Shown piece by piece: positions 9,950 through 21,088 of a DNA stretch of 26,981 nt (the first letter of the stretch is position 1; each line of letters begins with the position of its first letter). The stretch is from contig BFEA01000308.1 of NCBI GenBank assembly GCA_003427395.1, positions 1,793,675-1,820,655 of the forward strand, given 5' to 3'. Source of the DNA: Chara braunii. Its lineage: Eukaryota > Streptophyta > Charophyceae > Charales > Characeae. Position numbers and translations under genes: made by a program. The notes under the pieces were generated by a model. It was not told the DNA's origin. It searched no databases and saw nothing but the letters and a program-made list of their open reading frames with translations.

Positions 9950-10720
9950 CTAGTAGTACGAGGTCAATCCCAGAAAGGCTCGAACTTGCGTCAGCGATGT
10001 AGGCGTGAGGGGCTCTCGAACTGCTTCGACTTTTCTCGAATCTGGTCTCAAGCCCCCTCGAGTCACCACGTACCCTCGGAACGAGATCTCCGAGAGGAAG
10101 AACTCACTCTTCTCCAGCGCGATCTTGAATTCAGCATCTCGCAACGCCCCCAGCGTCCATTTGATGTGCTGAGCATGCCCGTGGAATGATTCAGAATACA
10201 CCTAGATATCGTCCATGTACACAATGACGCAAAAAATTATCATGCCCTGGGTCAGTCGAGTCTTATTGATGAAGTTCTAAAAGGTGATGTTCATCGCCCT
10301 TTGAAAGGCCGTCGGTGCATTGCATATCCCCATAAGGCAACACTGCCACGTGCCTTTGAACAGTACGAACGCCGTCTTCGGCCAATCCTCTTCCTTTACT
10401 AGGATATGATGGAACCCATGACGGATATCAAACTTACTAAAATAATTGGCACACCCAATCGCATCCAGCAAGTCATCAATCCGGGTGAGGGGGTACACAT
10501 CTTCAATCGTGATATTATTCAACCTCCTATAATCGATACATATGTGAATCGACCCGTTTTTCTTTAGAACTAAGACTACAGGGAATGACGATGGTCGATA
10601 GACGGTTCAATCCAACCGTTAGCTTCGAACTCCCTAATAATGGGCCTAATTCGTTCAAATGTTGTTTTTGGTTCGGCGAGGGAATATCTGTATGGTTTGC
10701 AATGGATTGGTGGGTGCGTC
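9950..10720 (-). pseudogene. pol: Reverse transcriptase domain of Ty3 pol
   Basis: Copies element RNA into DNA. The N-terminal fingers region begins near 10720 (EFEANGWIEPS), then a 1-base frame change leads to VLVLKKNGSIHICIDYRRLN and NNITIEDVYPL. The core FSKFDIRHGFHHILV holds the first catalytic Asp, GICNAPTAFQRAM follows, and the catalytic YMDD box is at 10208-10219. In-frame TAG codons sit at 10277-10279, 10202-10204 (directly after YMDDI) and 9950-9952. The thumb part reads VYSESFHGHAQHIKW and FRGYVVTRGGL. Catalytic residues are preserved, so the protein was active before the copy decayed. Confidence 0.95.
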
Positions 10721-11548
10721 CTGGTCTGGATTTCGTGTTAAATCACTAGCGACAACCTGATATTTATATCCTCGACACTAATCGCCTCTTGATATTCGAT
10801 TAGGATGTCCGTGATTAGTCGGTGAGTCTCGTCGGGCATGTACTGGGGCACATGTAGCTCATAAAGTTGTTCGCGTATGCTAACCGTCACTTGTTTCGTG
10901 CCATTTTTCTACCGCTCCCTTGTGGAGGGGCCGAGATGAAAGACTTGTTTGATCGCCAGGAGAACACCGTGGCGACCATCAGGGCACCTGCTTCACGGAT
11001 TGCCATGTGCTCTTCTAGTGTTACCTCGTCATTGATATCCTACAAACTTACTGGTTTTTCCGCGATCCTGATTCCGAGTTCGTATGGGTTGCCATGCCCA
11101 GGGGGTTCCAAACTCCGTTCTCGGCACCCTGTCGCAGCAATCGGACCTCTTTCCCTGTAGAGAGCAGAGAACGAGGCAGTCCCGAAATATCGCAGAACGT
11201 TTTTTTGTCACTGTATCTCGAGAGAAGCGGGGTGGTGGCCTCATATAGGGTCTGAGGGTGTTCCGAAGAATCAGCCATTCGGGATACCTGGACGAGCGGC
11301 TCCCCTAGGACTAAGGCTCGCGTCCGCTGGAGGTTCCATTGCGTAAGGACGGATGTTTTCGATGTTTTCTGCCGCACCGGGTAATGAATCAATTGGTGTA
11401 CCATATCCCAAATCTCGGGGTTGGTTTCTTTCTCGCCTTCGGAGGGGCTACTTGGCAGCTCCGGTCCTTTTTCTCTTTTGTCCGTTTCCTCGAGTGGTTC
11501 CCTCCAGGTGATTACGTCGAGTGGTTCTCCACTTTCGGAGGGAGTTTT
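10721..11548 (-). pseudogene. Protease-RT linker of pol
   Basis: Two overlapping frames (11404-11048 and 11244-11029) read as one protein broken by a frameshift near 11120. No catalytic motif is expected here. Position between protease and reverse transcriptase is the basis of the call. Confidence 0.5.
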
Positions 11549-12265
11549 TCATGCCATGGGGAGTGCAGTTTGGAGAGTTAGACGCATCGGGATAACGTAC
11601 GGCTTCCCGCCCGTATTCCGAAGAATGATTGATCGTCTTTTGAAGTCGAGGTTGGCTTTTGGTGTGGTAAGGGCTTGTAATCCCAGAAGAACATTATACG
11701 TATTCAAGTCTAATACAACGACATCTCCCAATGAGTGAACTTTTCCCAATCGAAACACAATATTCGCCATCCTTCCAACCACCTTGATCTTTTCCTCGTT
11801 GGCGGAGACAAGGTGATCTCCTTCCGCCAACTAAATAAGATCCTTCCTTCTTCCTGCTCGTTCTACAACCCTCAAGGAAATGGCTAGGACCGCGGCCCCT
11901 GAATCGACAATAGCATTCTACGAATTTCCCCAAACTTCTACGTCACATTCCACGGATTTCCACGGAATGGCCTTAATGTGAAGAAAATGATCATCTTTCC
12001 GAATTAGTCCTAAATGTATAGGCTCCGAGGTGCCGAGGACATCGGGTTTGTCTTCGCAGGCGGGGGCTTTTCCTTTGGTGGCTGCCTGCTTTGTGCGGGT
12101 AAACCATTTCCGGTTTGCCTTGCAATGTTGCACCATTCGTTCATTTGCCTGTTCTGATATGGACAGTTGGTGTCCAGTAGGCAAGGGGATTCGATGATCC
12201 AGGGCTCGGACAATATTCAGGACATTGATTTCTCCCGTAACGAAGGTAGGGCCGCCCGACTCCAT
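11549..12265 (-). pseudogene. pol: Retropepsin-like protease of Ty3 pol
   Basis: Aspartic protease that would process the polyprotein. A single frame runs from 12265 to 11549 with two in-frame TAG codons (11918-11920 and 11831-11833) bracketing the active site. The active site AIVDSGAAVLAIS has catalytic Asp-Ser-Gly at 11897-11905. A later hydrophobic motif YNVLLGLQAL matches the ILG-type motif closing the retropepsin fold. The upstream 100 residues are a linker from the nucleocapsid. Both stops are one C-to-T step from CAG. Confidence 0.9.
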
Positions 12266-12301
12266 TTCTTCGGGGGACGGTCACCATGTCGCAATTTCTT
12301 G

Positions 12302-12813
12302 TTACTCGTTTGCTGGTCGGATGGTTCTAATCATTCCCATACCTGGGTAACCCAGCGAGATGTATTGATCGAGCGGGATGAGTTCCACAGCTTCCTCGGA
12401 GGTAACCATCATGCTTCCCCCTCCCTCCGTTTCTCCGATCATCGTGCCTACTCTTCCTAGATCGTTGGCTACGGGTGTTGCTGCCACAGGGGCAACCCGT
12501 ACCCGTACTTGGGCTGGTCGGTTGGAGCAGTCCCTGGCTAGGTGGCCGGGCTGATGCCACGTGTAGCAAACGCCTAGATTAGCCACCGCGCCGCCCACCG
12601 CTGAGCGGGGGCTGCTGCCTGTGCCATGGGTGTAGCTCGAACAACAATAGGGCGCATCGATCTCATCATAGATTTTATCCAAGCATTGTGCTCATGTTGT
12701 TCCTTCTTGCTCTCTTGCATCAGACTAACTAACGTTCGGGTCCGCTCCAGCATTGCGTTAGGCTCACTCGGTTTCGCGGGAGGTTCCGGGGGAGGAGCAG
12801 GTGAGGGAGGCAT
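12302..12813 (-). pseudogene. gag: Gag C-terminal part with mutated CCHC zinc knuckle
   Basis: Nucleocapsid part that would bind element RNA. Two frames (12813-12574, Pro-rich, then 12682-12302) continue gag after a shift near 12790 and another near 12600. The knuckle reads CYTWHQPGHLARDC: the C-x2-C-x4-H-x4-C pattern has Trp in place of the second Cys, because the codon is TGG rather than TGC or TGT. Zinc binding would be lost. Confidence 0.85.
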
Positions 12814-13606
12814 AGAAGGCGACCATCACGGGCAGCCCCGTGGTTGTGTCAGGTATCGTTCTTAGGTAAGTGGCGGGGCCGGAGACAAAGGTCATGTTTT
12901 CAAATTTGTTTTGGAGCGCAGCTAACTCGGCCTTCGCTCTAGCTAATTTCGAAGAGTCCCCTTCCTTGGCGTGGTCCTCCTCTTCTAGGAAACAAGCAGC
13001 GAACATTCTCTCCATCTCTTTTGCCTCATCCATGATTTGCTGCATGGTGTGGTTGATGGGAGAGAACTGCTTCCTCAACTTGCCCCTCATCGTTCCACTT
13101 TGGAGCCCATCGATAAACAAGTCTCTTCCGACATTTTCACCTCGTTCTGTCTTAACAAACAACCTATAAAACCTACTGCAGTATTTGGTGACGGATTCGA
13201 GAGGCTTCTGAACTCGGTCTTTGATCATGAAGAAGACCTGCTCAAGATGGATGTAATCAAACCTGTTTAGGAAATCTCTTTCGAAGGTCGGGAGATCGAC
13301 CCATACGTAAGTGGTAAACCAGTGGTGCGCATCCCCTCCCAACCTGGTAAGGATGTTGATCCTAACTTTGTCATTGTCGTATTGTTGTGCGCCCAGTGTG
13401 GCTAGCCATGCTTCAGCCAGATGATGCGTAAGATCAACGAGGCACAGATCGGGCGGGCTCGTTGGTGCTCGTGCTCGTAGGGTTGGAGCCCCGCCCGCAT
13501 TTGGCGCTGGATTGGCATTCATATTGGTGGCATGCCGACCTGCCGATCTACTTCGGGTTACTATAGGGTCGCGTCGTGGCGCATTCCTTTGCCTAGGACG
13601 CCCCAT
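12764..13606 (-). CDS. gag: Gag (capsid region), open for 280 codons
   Basis: Structural protein of the virus-like particle. It starts at an ATG at 13606, about 55 bases after the candidate primer binding site, and is open to 12764. A basic N-terminus (about residues 1-30) is followed by a retrotransposon-gag core with HHWFTTYV, PTFERDFLNRF and SVTKYCSRFYRL at about residues 90-155, then LRKQFSPINHTMQQIMDEAK and a Lys/Glu-rich coiled-coil-like stretch. The final residues, from about 12830, are out of frame relative to the nucleocapsid part, so this is the best-preserved piece of a broken gene rather than a complete protein. Confidence 0.9.
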   Translation of the reverse strand: MGRPRQRNAPRRDPIVTRSRSAGRHATNMNANPAPNAGGAPTLRARAPTSPPDLCLVDLTHHLAEAWLATLGAQQYDNDKVRINILTRLGGDAHHWFTTYVWVDLPTFERDFLNRFDYIHLEQVFFMIKDRVQKPLESVTKYCSRFYRLFVKTERGENVGRDLFIDGLQSGTMRGKLRKQFSPINHTMQQIMDEAKEMERMFAACFLEEEDHAKEGDSSKLARAKAELAALQNKFENMTFVSGPATYLRTIPDTTTGLPVMVAFYASLTCSSPGTSRETE

Positions 13607-13646
13607 GTTCGCCAGGTCGTCCCTTCTATCCTACCTGACTGACAAT

Positions 13647-13660
13647 CTCTGGGCCTGCCA
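13647..13660 (-). other. Candidate tRNA primer binding site
   Basis: If the 5' LTR ends at 13663, the minus strand reads two bases and then TGGCAGGCCCAGAG. TGG complements the CCA end of a tRNA and sits at the usual distance. I could not match the remainder to a specific tRNA, and the LTR inner edge is uncertain by several bases. An alternative reading starts TGGTATC at 13679, which resembles initiator-Met sites for only 7 bases. Confidence 0.35.
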
Positions 13661-13662
13661 CG

Positions 13663-15126
13663 TGTCGCATTCGATACCAACCTCACGCCTGGCGTGACTT
13701 CCTGATGGGAGTGTGAGTGGGCCTGGAAGTGTGAAAAGGGGTGTGCCAAGGATTTTTGGGGAAGTGGGGGTCGAGTCTCAGATTGGAACTTAGATCTCTT
13801 GTGGCAAGTTTCAAAGATAGGAATGCAAGAGGATAGGCGCCGGTCGAAGTTTGTTTCTATGTTTTTTAGCGTGGGGCTACCACCTCCGTTGGTTCCGTCG
13901 TCTGGGTCGGACTTGTATTTGGTGCACGATGGGGACGCTATGGCTATCCCGTTGTCTGACCACTTGTTGGCGTAGTGCGTCGCTGGTCTCAGAATCCGAT
14001 GCGGCTGCCTTAGCCGAAGGCTGTGCGCCCATTGTTCTTCCTCCGAGCGAGTTCGCCCGATGAAACCAGAGGCTCGGTATCGTGGTCTTGCAAGCACTCT
14101 GAGCACGGGGGTAGGGGCCAATACGGAGCGATTGCGCGCCAGGAAATGATAGTCAACGAATGGAAGGCAGTATGAGGTGGTAGGGAGGGAAGTCGGTTTC
14201 CAGAATAATTACTCTCGGTTCTGCGGGTTCGCCCGTGTGCCACAGTCCGTCGTGGCCCCACGTCAACCCCGCATGCCCAACACCAGCTCGTCAGATCGCC
14301 CAATTCTTTACTCACCTTCCAAATCTCACTCGTTAGCCGATCCTCTCGACCGTGCTAACTTTCCAGAAGTCTTAGGGAGCTAGTTAATCGTGCTTACGAA
14401 ATTTATAGCATGTATGCGTGTGCTCGCGATACCCGGGATTATGTCTGAGTACAGGGAAGAAGGAGGAAGGGAGTGCCTACGACTGCATGGTCAGGCCGCA
14501 GCGTGGGGGACGTAGCCTCACTCCACACATCGATCAGGTCATGCATGCGTTCAGGCCAATAGGACAGAGGAAGAAGTACGCGTGCACGGAGGCGCCACAA
14601 AAGATATCAAGAACGAGAGGATTACAGTTGCAATTATGCCCATCAAAACCAGAATTACAGTTACACGCAAGGATTAAGGCGCGGAAAAATCAGAGCGCAG
14701 ATCCTGACGCGGCAAGGTGTGCACAAGCAAGACGCGTCGTGCATTAGAAATTGAGGTGCGCCTAAATTCCTAATCTAAATCCTAGTTGCAAAAAGGAATT
14801 TCAATCAAAGCAAATTCTGTGAGCCCGCGGGGGCTCGACAGCAGTTAAAAATTCAAAAAGATTCTCCCGCGTAGCGATCGCGCCAAAATTCCGCTTTCCC
14901 ACAGCAGAATATGAAAGAAACTATGTCAACAATTATCTTTCGCGCTCACTAAGGCGCGATCAGCTACCAACCGCTGCAAGACTACCCCGGTCCTAATTCT
15001 ACAGACAAAAGCAAGCAAAACAAGGGCACTCATGCAATTCACCCGGCCATCCTAACTCAACCCGATTAGACCCCTAACGTAGCCTCGCGCAGAAGATCGT
15101 GCGGTTGTTGAAAGTAGTTTGTCACA
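13663..15126 (-). repeat. 5' LTR of the Ty3 element (short form, 1464 bp)
   Basis: Collinear with the left LTR except for the missing 1135-bp segment, whose absence maps to 14225/14226. The outer end CGTCACA is intact. The inner end is degraded: the homologue of TGTGACGCCC reads TGTCG plus extra bases before CCAACCTCACG. It should hold the element promoter, but I cannot point to a convincing TATA box. Confidence 0.9.
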
Positions 15127-15130
15127 GCAT
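15127..15130. repeat. Target-site duplication GCAT, right copy
   Basis: Matches 2350-2353 and abuts the CGTCACA end of the 5' LTR. Confidence 0.8.
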
Positions 15131-15156
15131 CAGGCTTGAAGGGGGTCTCTGCAGTT

Positions 15157-15316
15157 GTTAAACCACCAGTACTTGGCCCAGCTATCGGTCGAGGAAAAAA
15201 AAAGAGTAGAAATGTTTCTAGTCGGATGAATTTGGGCGCTCCTGTAGTAGCCCATACGTTTCCTAAAATCGTGGCACATTAATGGGCACGACTCTAGGAA
15301 GTACTGGTGGTTTAAC
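15157..15316. repeat. 160-bp unit with perfect 18-bp terminal inverted repeats
   Basis: GTTAAACCACCAGTACTT at 15157-15174 and its exact reverse complement at 15299-15316. A perfect 18-bp arm length is well above chance in this span. No matching direct duplication is obvious at the outer edges, so a transposon identity is not established. Confidence 0.7.
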
Positions 15317-15684
15317 ATATCCATTAGTTCGGTTTTGAGGAATGACTCCATGGAGAATCAGGCGAAGAGGTCAATCCTTCCTTTTGGGAAAGTAATCAAT
15401 GTCTTTTGCATTCCCATAGGTCTTTTTTTTTTCCTTTTCTTTTTTTTTACACCCGTCATAACAGATAGGAGTGATGGTAAGAGCATACATGGAACAGGAA
15501 ATTTGTCTCGTGTGTGTCCATTGACGTATTGGTTGAAAATTTTGAAGCCTTGGACAATAGGCCCTTTTCCAAAAAGAAAAAGAAAAAAAAAAGAGGTAAT
15601 TTGTTTAACCCTCCCGCATGCTTGAACTCCAAGATGGTGCTTTCACAAAGTCGCGGTAACTTCAGTAGAGTCACAAAAACGAGT

Positions 15685-15806
15685 TATAATTGCACTATGG
15701 GGCAAGATACAGTTTGTGATTGCACTTCGGACACCCTACAAGCTTTGTATACTATATTGCCCGAACTGCAATTCGAAACTGTAACTTGGCCCATAGTGCA
15801 ATTATT
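15685..15806. repeat. Foldback (MITE-like) truncated by the assembly gap
   Basis: ATAATTGCACTATGGG at the left pairs with CCCATAGTGCAATTAT at the right. Pairing continues inward imperfectly for about 45 bp per arm (including ACAGTTT/AAACTGT and GCACTTCGG/CCGAACTGC). The right arm ends directly at the N run. Confidence 0.7.
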
Positions 15807-15954
15807 NNNNNNNNNNNNNNNNNNNNNNNNNNNNNNNNNNNNNNNNNNNNNNNNNNNNNNNNNNNNNNNNNNNNNNNNNNNNNNNNNNNNNNNNNNNNNN
15901 NNNNNNNNNNNNNNNNNNNNNNNNNNNNNNNNNNNNNNNNNNNNNNNNNNNNNN
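15807..15954. other. Assembly gap, 148 N
   Basis: Unknown bases. Any frame read through it is meaningless. The gap abuts a foldback arm, which could explain why it failed to assemble. Confidence 0.99.
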
Positions 15955-17110
15955 GAGGCCGGATTCCAGACATACGGAGGTTACAGTCTCTCCTGGATTG
16001 ACCTCGAAGATCAGTTAGTCGTTGGCTGTCCTTTTTTTTTTTTTTTTTTAAGTCCAGGGTGTTGTAGAGGCCAGTTACTAGGCACACATTGATCGCCAGG
16101 AGCGGTCAGCCATGGTCGTCCTGAGGAAACGAGGCTTACCTTCCCATCCCATCCTCACATCAATACTCCTAGCGCTGCAGCGCACCCCCTATCTCGACTA
16201 TCCTACCTCAGTGTGACCAACATCCTAACAGTCTTTTTTTTTTTCTTCTGTTTACACGAACACAACCTCCTTTATATTCTGGGGAGGTGCCAGTCCAGTT
16301 ACTTATCACAGGCAAGCATAAAAATGAACACGAAAAAGTAGTAACATCCAAAACCGTCCGAGTTAACCATTGGGAAGAGGGAGACTGCCTAAAGTAACCA
16401 GTCCATCCCAGCCAGATATCGAATGGAAAGACACTACTAAAATACAAAGTGACCAAGCAGTAGGACTATCAAGAACCAAATCGACATCAATGCATCATCA
16501 TGGAGATATGTAGAAACCTGATAAATCCTGAGAAAAGATAGGACAACCTGAAAAAGGGCCCAGGGGGAAGGGCCAATCATAGTCCAAAAATCAGACAACT
16601 TCCTAACTACAAATTGGACCAGGATCAGGATTGAATGTAAGAAAAATAAGAGCTACTATTAAACCTACTATTAAATCCACTAGAGAGAGAAAGAAGGAAT
16701 AGACTCAACTTTCAAAGTAAAAACCAGACCAGGATCCCGACTGATAAGACCGACTATTAAACCTACTAGGGACCTTCGAGGAACTAAAGAGAGGTTTCAG
16801 ACCCCTCCGAGTCCTGCTGGTCATAATGATCTTCAAGAGAGGTCGGGTGAACCTGCACAGTAAGTGCAGGCCCAAATAAATAACAATTACAAACTGAAGT
16901 CAAATGCAACAAAAGAGGAAAATGACGCTCAGGCAAGTGCTAAAAAGATTGAGGATTGATTGGTTGCGAGCAGTGCTTGTGCGAAAAATATGTTTGGAAA
17001 CTCTGTCGGATGTTGAGGAGAACCAGGCACTGCAAGTGATTTTTCGTCCTGCTTTACGCAGGTATTCCTAATGGACCAGAAAGCCGCCAAAATGAAAGCG
17101 TGCAACATTT
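15955..17110. other. Intergenic stretch, no gene recognised
   Basis: Has a T run near 16032-16050 and a second T-rich tract near 16233-16247. Repeated phrases such as ACTATTAAACCTACTA (near 16653 and 16752) suggest decayed repeat DNA. I see no coding motif. Confidence 0.45.
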
Positions 17111-17614
17111 ATGAGACATATTAGGGGCTCGTTAGACACTCCTCGGGTACGTAAAATCTACAAGGAGTTGATCATTCCACCTATCCTCGGGGAAAATTTT
17201 CCAAAAAGAATGTGAAAACATTTCCTCGAGGAATCCTTGTAGCATCCTTGTGGCCTAACCATTTGTTGCCCTAGTGCAAGGGACCTCACGAGGTCCCTCG
17301 GGGTTAGAGGATCTGCCATAATCGGTACAGCGAAGGCACGCGTCGTCAGCAACTTCCTTTTTCCGACTGGTCCATTGGTGTTCCGGCAACGGCTGCACGA
17401 ACATCTTCGAGCGACGTCGTCGCGCCTGCGCCCAACGGCTCCCCACCGGCTGCCGTTGGTGGGCAAGCTAGTACGGGATGGTGGAGTAATTGCGGTTGAG
17501 GTCACGATGCTCCCACGGGGTTTCCCGCCAGCGTCGGCGGAGTCCAATGGTTAGCGAAATTGAATATTTTGGCCGACGAGACTACCACATTCCGATCCAC
17601 GTCGGTTCCACCAA
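17111..17614. other. Palindrome-rich stretch upstream of the Myb/SANT-like gene
   Basis: Contains TTA then GGGGCTCGTTAGACA at 17121-17138, a hairpin with arms CTACAAGGA/TCCTTGTAG (17158 and 17234), the palindrome GGAAAATTTTCC near 17191, and the tight hairpin GGGACCT-CACG-AGGTCCC at 17280-17297. A minus-strand frame 17547-17158 of 129 codons has no recognised motif and overlaps these structures, so I do not call it a gene. Confidence 0.45.
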
Positions 17615-17791
17615 ATGCTCTCATCCCGAAATGGGATTCCAACTGTCAGGTTGGACGAGAACACAGATTGGCGGACAACGTTATTGTGCGTCTGTCGTAT
17701 GCTGTCCTCTTCCGTTTGCTTCCTCCACCGTTGCCGTTTGGTGGACCTCCATCGTCGTCGTGAAGTTGCGGCCCTGCCGTGCTCGTTGTTC

Positions 17792-19686
17792 ATGGCCGAT
17801 CTGTATCGCAGGCTTCTTGTTCTGCTCCTAGTCGTCATTTTGTTTGTCATCGTCGTCCTGTTCCACGTGTGCATCACCCTTAACGTGCCTCAGCGTACAC
17901 GTAGGAGGCGGTCAGTGAAGAAGGGTGTCGACATGGACGACCGACAGCTGAAGAGCGGGGCATTGTTCGACTCCCCCACCTCTCACCCTGTGCAGCACAG
18001 CAATGCTCAAAGGTCACAGTACTACGATCCGTCTGCGTACATGCACTTACCGTCGCACAAAATTCCGCTGCCGTCGACGAACGACGAGGCGGAGGAGGTA
18101 GGTCCTCTTGCCGTGGCACTCAGGAGCGGATTGATGCAGGATTGGGCGGGGAGTCAGTTCTTTGGAAGTCGGCAAACGGCATCTCGACAGTCATACACAC
18201 AACTGCTCAAGGAAGGTATACGCAAGGAAGACGCATATGTCAGTGTCAATCTGTCGTTCGGATTGTATAGCATGAGCTCAGAGGCGGTGACACGTACGTG
18301 CATCGTCAATCCCCACCCTGACGGCGATTGGGGTGATGCGACGGTCGTCACCCGGTCAGGGGGGGGTTGACTGTAGGATCGCCGGCAGCAGACAACTCAA
18401 GGGATCGACGTTCTGTGCAGTCGAAGTCGACGTCGACGTCGGCAACACGTCCCAAAATCGTTCGTCAGCAGCGGGTGCAGTTGCCATTAGCATTGTCGGG
18501 AGGTCTGCTGCGGGAGGGTGGTCGGGTGGGGGCGTTGCGAACGCCACATTCGCAGGAGACGTCGATGAACGGACGGGTCGAGACATGTGGACAGAACATC
18601 AGCAGGAACTTGTGGAGATCATGAAAGCGCAATAACGTGGGGGGTGGGCCGCCTGCAGGCGGCGGTTGTGGTAGACGACTACGAAGACATCTACGACAAA
18701 GACGAAGACGACGAAGACGACGCTGTGGACATTTGGCCTGTGGGCAAGAGGTCCATGGGTGGTCGGGGAACAAGCAAGAAGGCATCTGCTGCGCATGGAC
18801 GACGAACCAAGAAGACAGTATCTGTTGGGAGCGATGGCGAGGTCGATGTCACTGTGGACGGTGGGAGGAACTTTTGGTTGGTGGCCCACATGGTCGCCCT
18901 CACGATGCGCACTTGGAGGGTATGGGGCACTCATTTGCCCTCATGAAGCCAAGGGAATGGAAGTGGCAGGATGTTCACGATAGATTGAAGAAGGTGGGCG
19001 TCGCAAGGAGTGCCAACAGCTGTGGGAAAAAATGGGACAACTTGATGCAACAATTCAAGAAAGTGCACAGGTTCATGCAGGAGTCCGGGAAACCGGGCTA
19101 CTTCCAGCTGAAGGGCAAGGAAAGGAGATCACACGGATTCAACTTCGTCATGGAGCGGGTGGTGTATGAGGAGATAAAGTGTTCCACAGCGAAAAATCAC
19201 ACCATTCATCCGAGGAACGTCACTGACACGGGTGCGCCGGGTGGTATGGAAATGTCGTCCGGGTCGGGCGGGGGGGGAGGCGATGGCGATGGCGTGGGCG
19301 ACGGAGGTGGTGAGCCGCAGGACGAAGAGGACGGGTCGACGAAAGGTTCTTCGTTTAGTACGGGTAGCACTGTCGGGCTGGCGAAAAGGAAGAACATGAG
19401 GCAACAGACGTTCGAGGCACTCACAGACGTCATGGAAAAGCACGGGACACTGATGGTGACGACCAGGGAGAGTGCGAGAAAGACCCTGTGCTCGATGATG
19501 ATGCGGCAGTGCGAGATCATGGAGTTCGAAGTGGAAGCCCAGGAGAAACACTATGTGGCATCCGATGATGTGAGCAAGCTCGTGCGCCAGACCCTCATGG
19601 AAATAGTGAGAGTCATCCGGGAGAGAGAGTCTTCTCGAGCACGCATGCATGCGCAGATGCGTCTACCCTTTTTGCCCTCATTCTAA
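17792..19686 (+). pseudogene. Myb/SANT-like (trihelix-type) DNA-binding protein gene, frameshifted
   Basis: The best preserved part is the last ORF, where a trihelix/SANT-like domain (about 18915-19150) shows MKPREWKWQDVHDRLKKVG and CGKKWDNLMQQFKKVHRF, with the tryptophans and helix-3 pattern of the family, followed by GFNFVMERVVYEE. Gly/Asp-rich linker (about 19255-19345) and a charged helical C-terminus lead to a stop at 19686. Upstream, three frame changes are needed: at a G8 run (18359-18366), near 18635 and near 18910. N-terminal to these is a frame open from 17615. An internal ATG at 17792 starts a hydrophobic segment of about 20 residues (LLVLLLVVILFVIVVLF) that could be a membrane anchor or only translated leader. 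Such proteins are expected in the nucleus; some accompany PIF/Harbinger transposases, but no transposase is seen here. Some indels could be assembly errors. Confidence 0.75.
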
Positions 19687-20035
19687 GATGACGTCTGCGT
19701 CAAACTCCTTGCCGATGACGTCCACTCGATAACGGCCTCCAATGTCGCCCTGCCGTTATCAATGCAGGTTTGTCATCCTGAAGTCGTTGTGGTTCTTGCA
19801 CAGAGTTGCAGACTTCGTGGCAACGTAGTGGAAGACCACTTACGTTGCATGCGCTTTGCGAAGTAGTGTTTTCGAAAAAGACAATGTTCGTTTTTCCCAA
19901 TGAAGATAATTTTGGTAGTTGATTGTTCCAACTTGCCATAGCGGTCTTGTGTCGACGATGAGGCAAGAATGGTTCCTCGTTTCGTTAATTCAATTTGAGG
20001 GGGACGTCGATGCCAATTGCTATTCAGTTTTATAT

Positions 20036-20036
<1 letters not shown>
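19687..20036. other. Region downstream of the Myb/SANT-like gene, no gene seen
   Basis: Mixed-composition sequence without coding motif. It could hold the 3' untranslated region, but no clear polyadenylation signal stands out. Confidence 0.4.

Positions 20037-21088
<1,052 letters not shown>

Larger units (their letters stand above)
2350..15130 (-). mobile_element. Ty3/gypsy LTR retrotransposon, complete but degenerate
   Basis: A full-length element read on the minus strand, about 12.8 kb. It has two related long terminal repeats (5' LTR on the right at 13663-15126, 3' LTR on the left at 2354-4941), outer ends TGTGACG and CGTCACA that are perfect 7-bp inverted repeats, and a 4-bp duplication GCAT on each side. 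Inside, in order, are gag, a CCHC-like knuckle, protease, reverse transcriptase, RNase H and integrase. That order, with integrase last, defines Ty3/gypsy rather than copia. A post-integrase ORF and a nested MITE follow. The LTRs differ by eye at roughly one base in eight to ten, and every frame has stops or shifts, so it is an old, non-autonomous copy. Clade (chromovirus or other) was not determined. Confidence 0.95.

Noticed and set aside
9034-13270. Numerous plus-strand frames of 67-105 codons across pol and gag
   Set aside because: All are antisense to clearly identified retrotransposon domains.
15514-16092. 192-codon plus-strand frame across the N gap
   Set aside because: One quarter of it is unknown bases; the remainder has no motif.
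17158-17547. 129-codon minus-strand frame divergent from the Myb/SANT-like gene
   Set aside because: No recognisable domain and it overlaps a palindrome-rich stretch; I cannot distinguish it from chance.
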